Source of the DNA: Burkholderiaceae bacterium
GTDB lineage: Bacteria; Pseudomonadota; Gammaproteobacteria; Burkholderiales; Burkholderiaceae_D
Assembly (NCBI GenBank): GCA_004298905.1
Contig: SCTK01000006.1
Coordinates: 1-64,000 of the forward strand
Direction: 5' to 3'
DNA length: 64,000 nt
Shown: in pieces, positions 61,661-64,000 of the stretch
How positions within the stretch are numbered: position 1 is the first letter of the stretch
How the letters are laid out: the number at the start of each line of letters is the position of its first letter
The notes under the pieces: model-generated
Seen by the model: only the letters and a program-made list of their open reading frames with translations
Database searches by the model: none
Told to the model about the DNA's origin: nothing
Program-made: the position numbers and the translations under genes

Positions 61661-61694
61661 AAAAAATCCGTGCCGACCCTGGGTCAGCACGGAT
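61661..61694 (-). terminator. Intrinsic terminator of the 54-aa minus-strand gene
   Basis: 61681-61694 pairs with 61666-61679 (atccgtgccgaccc, one G-T pair), and on the minus strand the stem is followed by a run of T (61661-61667 all A on the plus strand). It faces the end of the 54-aa gene and mltD converges on it. Confidence 0.85.
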
Positions 61695-61706
61695 CTTCGT
61701 CGAACG

Positions 61707-61871
61707 TCAGCCCCACTTCACTTTTCTGGCGCCGGGTGTCATGTGTCCCGGATCGATCAAGTCCTGATCGCTGATTCCATAGTCTGGGGGTGGGCTTCTT
61801 TTACCTGCGCGCTTTGGGGCTTTGGTTTCCCGCGGCGGGTTGATGGTTCCACTTTTGCGTCGAAGTTTCAT
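61707..61871 (-). CDS. 54-residue hypothetical small protein
   Basis: ATG at 61871 with a GGAGG RBS 6 bases ahead; 54 residues, basic N-terminus (MKLRRKSGTINPPRETKAPK) and a more acidic middle (DYGISDQDLIDPGH). No signal peptide or membrane segment; not recognised. The RBS and the dedicated terminator just downstream support real expression. It is divergent from the iron-uptake operon and shares its upstream region with the Fur-like sites, so iron control is possible. Confidence 0.7.
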   Translation of the reverse strand: MKLRRKSGTINPPRETKAPKRAGKRSPPPDYGISDQDLIDPGHMTPGARKVKWG

Positions 61872-62000
61872 GGCGGCCTCCAATCAAGTATGGGTATGGG
61901 CGTTCACGCCGGCAAACGATCCCATGGCTTCACGATAGGCCATCCGGCCGGCAATTCCAGCATTTCCTGCAACACTTGATAACAACATTTGAAAACAACG

Positions 62001-62019
62001 CTTAATGAGAATCACTTGC
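62001..62019 (+). promoter_or_regulatory. Putative Fur box 1
   Basis: Positions 62001-62019 match the 19-bp Fur consensus gataatgataatcattatc at 13 of 19 bases (core taatgagaatca). Confidence 0.5.
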
Positions 62020-62029
62020 AATTACAAAT

Positions 62030-62048
62030 GGGAATGTTTATCATTATC
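62030..62048 (+). promoter_or_regulatory. Putative Fur box 2
   Basis: gggaatgtttatcattatc matches the Fur consensus at 15 of 19 bases. It lies about 40 bp before the cupredoxin start, where a bound repressor would block transcription under iron excess. Confidence 0.65.
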
Positions 62049-62086
62049 AAAACTTCAACGCACCCTGCCCTGTGAAAGGACGTTTC

Positions 62087-62407
62087 ATGCTTCGTCTTAG
62101 CTTGTTGTTGCTCGCTTTCCCCGTGATGGCACTGGCTGCCGATCCGGTCGAAGTCAATCTCGCGATTCGCGACCACCGTTTTGATCCGGCTGAACTCCAT
62201 GTTCCGGCCGGACAAAAAATCCGCCTCATCGTCGAAAACAAGGACAGCACGCCGGAAGAATTCGAGAGCCACGAGTTGAACCGGGAAAAGGTCATTCCCG
62301 GCAACACCAAGTCACCCCTCTATATTGGCCCGCTCCAACCCGGCCGTTATCACTTCTTTGGCGATTTCAATCCCAAGACCGCGCAGGGCGACATCGTCGC
62401 CGAATAA
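62087..62407 (+). CDS. Periplasmic cupredoxin-fold protein (EfeO-N-like)
   Basis: 106 residues from the ATG at 62087, preceded by aaagga; a start five codons earlier is less likely. Signal peptide to MALAAD, then one cupredoxin domain (VNLAIRDHRFDPAELHVPAG, FESHELNREKVIPG, LQPGRYHFFGDFNP). The usual Cys-Met copper ligands are not evident; a His is kept in ESHEL. Such proteins accompany FTR1 permeases as iron-binding or oxidising partners. 18 bp before efeU-like gene. Confidence 0.82.
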   Translation: MLRLSLLLLAFPVMALAADPVEVNLAIRDHRFDPAELHVPAGQKIRLIVENKDSTPEEFESHELNREKVIPGNTKSPLYIGPLQPGRYHFFGDFNPKTAQGDIVAE

Positions 62408-62425
62408 TTTTTCTGACCACACACC

Positions 62426-63259
62426 ATGTTCGCCACCGCCCTGATAGTTTTTCGTGAAGTGCTGGAAGCCGCACTGATTATCGGCATCGTCGCCGCCGCC
62501 ACGCGTGGCGTACCGCAGCGCGGCCGCTGGCTCGGTGCCGGTTTGCTGTTGGGTCTGGCCGGTGCAGGGTTGCTCGCAGCCGGTACGGAAAGCATCGCCC
62601 GTCTGGCCAGTGGTCTGGGTCAGGAAATTTTCAACGCCGGCATTCTCGGCGTCGCCGTCATCATGCTGGCCTGGCACAACATCTGGATGGCATCGCACGG
62701 CAAGCAACTGGCAAGCAACGCCCGCGGCGTCGGTCAGGCAGTGCGCGATGGTCTGCAGGAATGTTCCGTGCTGATGGTGCTGGTCGGACTCGCCGTGCTG
62801 CGCGAAGGCGCAGAGACTGTCTTGTTTCTCTATGGCGTCGCCGCCTCCGGAGGTTCTGACAACAACACTATGCTATTGGGCGGCGTGATTGGCATTGCGG
62901 GCGGCACCGCTATCGGCGTCGCCATGTATCAGGGACTGCTGCGTATTCCACTACGCTGGTTTTTCAGCGCCACCGCCCTGCTGGTGCTGCTGCTGGCCGC
63001 CGGCATGGCTGCACAGGCCACCGGTTTCCTGATCCAGGCCGACTTGCTCCCCAGTCTGGCCGACCCGCTCTGGGACACGTCCAGCCTGCTGGATGACCAT
63101 TCCATCAGCGGCAAACTCTTGCATGGCTTGGTCGGCTATACCGCCCGTCCCGCCGGAATGCAGGTGATCGCGTATATCGCCGTCGCGGTGTTGATCGCGT
63201 TCGGCATGCGCTGGGTTAACCACGGTGGCCGCGCCCACAGCCCTTCCCCATCAGTTTGA
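62426..63259 (+). CDS. FTR1-family iron permease (EfeU-like)
   Basis: 277 residues, seven predicted membrane helices. Two Arg-Glu-x-x-Glu iron motifs: REVLE at about residues 10-14 and REGAE near 130, as in Ftr1/EfeU permeases that move ferric or ferrous iron across the inner membrane. It lies second in an operon with the cupredoxin and an outer-membrane-type protein, behind two Fur-like sites. EfeB-type peroxidase is not seen before the window ends. Confidence 0.9.
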   Translation: MFATALIVFREVLEAALIIGIVAAATRGVPQRGRWLGAGLLLGLAGAGLLAAGTESIARLASGLGQEIFNAGILGVAVIMLAWHNIWMASHGKQLASNARGVGQAVRDGLQECSVLMVLVGLAVLREGAETVLFLYGVAASGGSDNNTMLLGGVIGIAGGTAIGVAMYQGLLRIPLRWFFSATALLVLLLAAGMAAQATGFLIQADLLPSLADPLWDTSSLLDDHSISGKLLHGLVGYTARPAGMQVIAYIAVAVLIAFGMRWVNHGGRAHSPSPSV

Positions 63260-63294
63260 TTTTTCTTCCTATCTCACGAAAGACCCCCTTAAAA

Positions 63295-64000
63295 ATGAAA
63301 CGCGTACTACTTGCACTCACTCTCGGCTGCGGCATGACTTCAGCCTATGCCGGACCTGCCGACTATGTCAACGTTCCCGCCGTCGAATATGGCGAGAAGG
63401 AAATCGACTTCAAATACGGCAACGACAGCAACAAGGATGACACCCGTACAGACGCCGCCAGCATTGGTTTTGGCTGGGGTGTGACACCCACCTGGTTCAC
63501 TGAAGTCTATGCCAAATGGCAGCGCACCACACCCGATGGCACCAAGTTCGATGCCATTGAATGGGAAAACAAATTTCAACTCACCGAAACCGGCAAATAT
63601 CCCATCGATATCGGTCTGCTGACCGAAGTTGAAATCACGCACGAACCTTCCGACCCGAATGAATTCAAATTCGGTCCGCTGTTCCAGACCGAGTTCGGCA
63701 AACTGCAACTCAACGGCAATCTGTTCTTCCAGCGCACATTTGGCGGCGTCCTGGCAGAGGATGAAAAGCGCGTCACCGAAATCAGCTATCAATGGCAAAT
63801 CAAATACCGCTATCAAGCCAGCTTCGAATTTGGCGCTCAGGGCTTTGGCGAAATGGGTGAGTGGAATCATTGGGAACCCCACAACGAACAAATCCACAAA
63901 CTCGGCCCAGCCATTTTCGGCGCCATCGATCTGGGCAACCATCGCAAGATCAAGTACAACGCCGCCCTGCTGTTCAGCGCCAGCGACGCAGCTCCGCGAC
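63295..64000 (+). CDS. Outer-membrane-type beta protein, partial (cut by window end)
   Basis: ATG at 63295; 235 codons are open up to the window end without stop. Signal peptide MKRVLLALTLGCGMTSAYAG, then alternating beta strands with many aromatic ends (IGFGWGVTPTWFTEVYAKWQ, LFFQRTFGGVL, EISYQWQIKYRYQ), as in outer-membrane barrels. It follows the iron permease by 35 bp and is probably in the same Fur-controlled operon. Exact family not recognised. Confidence 0.72.
   Translation, partial: MKRVLLALTLGCGMTSAYAGPADYVNVPAVEYGEKEIDFKYGNDSNKDDTRTDAASIGFGWGVTPTWFTEVYAKWQRTTPDGTKFDAIEWENKFQLTETGKYPIDIGLLTEVEITHEPSDPNEFKFGPLFQTEFGKLQLNGNLFFQRTFGGVLAEDEKRVTEISYQWQIKYRYQASFEFGAQGFGEMGEWNHWEPHNEQIHKLGPAIFGAIDLGNHRKIKYNAALLFSASDAAPR

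Noticed and set aside
1-64000. tRNA, rRNA, tmRNA or riboswitch
   Set aside because: No cloverleaf, rRNA segment or recognisable riboswitch was seen in the intergenic stretches by eye; a covariance-model scan would be decisive.

Overview
The window reads as chromosome of a betaproteobacterium, probably Burkholderiales (inference). The signs are the order yebC-purD-hemF-nadD-rsfS, the order rnhA / SAM methyltransferase / gloB / mltD, LPS-type glycosyltransferases next to msbA, a moderately high G+C, and dispersed palindromes typical of such genomes. I saw no rRNA, tRNA, CRISPR array, intact transposase or prophage.

Layout. (1) 200-568: a small secreted LprI-like protein next to an attC-like 7-mer and a large palindrome. 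(2) 821-13992, minus strand: a five-gene protein-glycosylation operon. It holds a 1703-residue fusion of two complete SEC-C/TPR/OGT proteins, two more TPR-OGTs (1001 and 659 aa), a C-methyltransferase-like enzyme and a TPR/GT9-like protein; the three OGT genes are coupled by ATGA overlaps. (3) 14279-18991: S41/PDZ peptidase, HDOD protein, DMT transporter and HD-GYP protein. (4) 19148-24471: yebC, purD, a REP-flanked DUF559 gene, hemF, nadD, rsfS and two small genes. (5) 24688-32984, minus strand: a DUF3857/transglutaminase-TPR protein with a partner, two small membrane proteins, an orphan GspE-like ATPase, a CoA-binding protein and a spermidine-synthase-like protein. (6) 33113-33241: a 42-aa very basic ORF with its own terminator. 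(7) 33379-45944: an LPS/O-antigen cluster (msbA, GT4, GT9, methyltransferase, two O-antigen ligases, CgeB-like GT, GT4, GT9) in which an O-antigen ligase + GT4 module has been duplicated and one copy has decayed beside an IS3-type remnant. (8) 45968-47525: an accessory island and a dense repeat block. (9) 47526-52691, minus strand: htpG with a sigma-32-like promoter, GT4, GT9 and dnaQ. (10) 52825-59253, minus strand: RND permease, 35-aa Lys-rich protein, rsuA, RND adaptor, rnhA and methyltransferase. (11) 59252-64000: gloB, mltD, a 54-aa minus-strand gene with terminator, then a Fur-box-preceded iron-uptake operon (cupredoxin, FTR1 permease, outer-membrane-type protein cut by the window end).

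The most notable material: the double-OGT fusion, whose two halves each carry a REP palindrome read in frame between TPRs and catalytic domain; the REP-bracketed DUF559 gene between purD and hemF; a dispersed ~45-bp element with two hairpins whose stems are kept between copies; the duplicated and decayed O-antigen module; and three tiny genes with good expression signals. All functions are inferred by reading family motifs; no database search was run.
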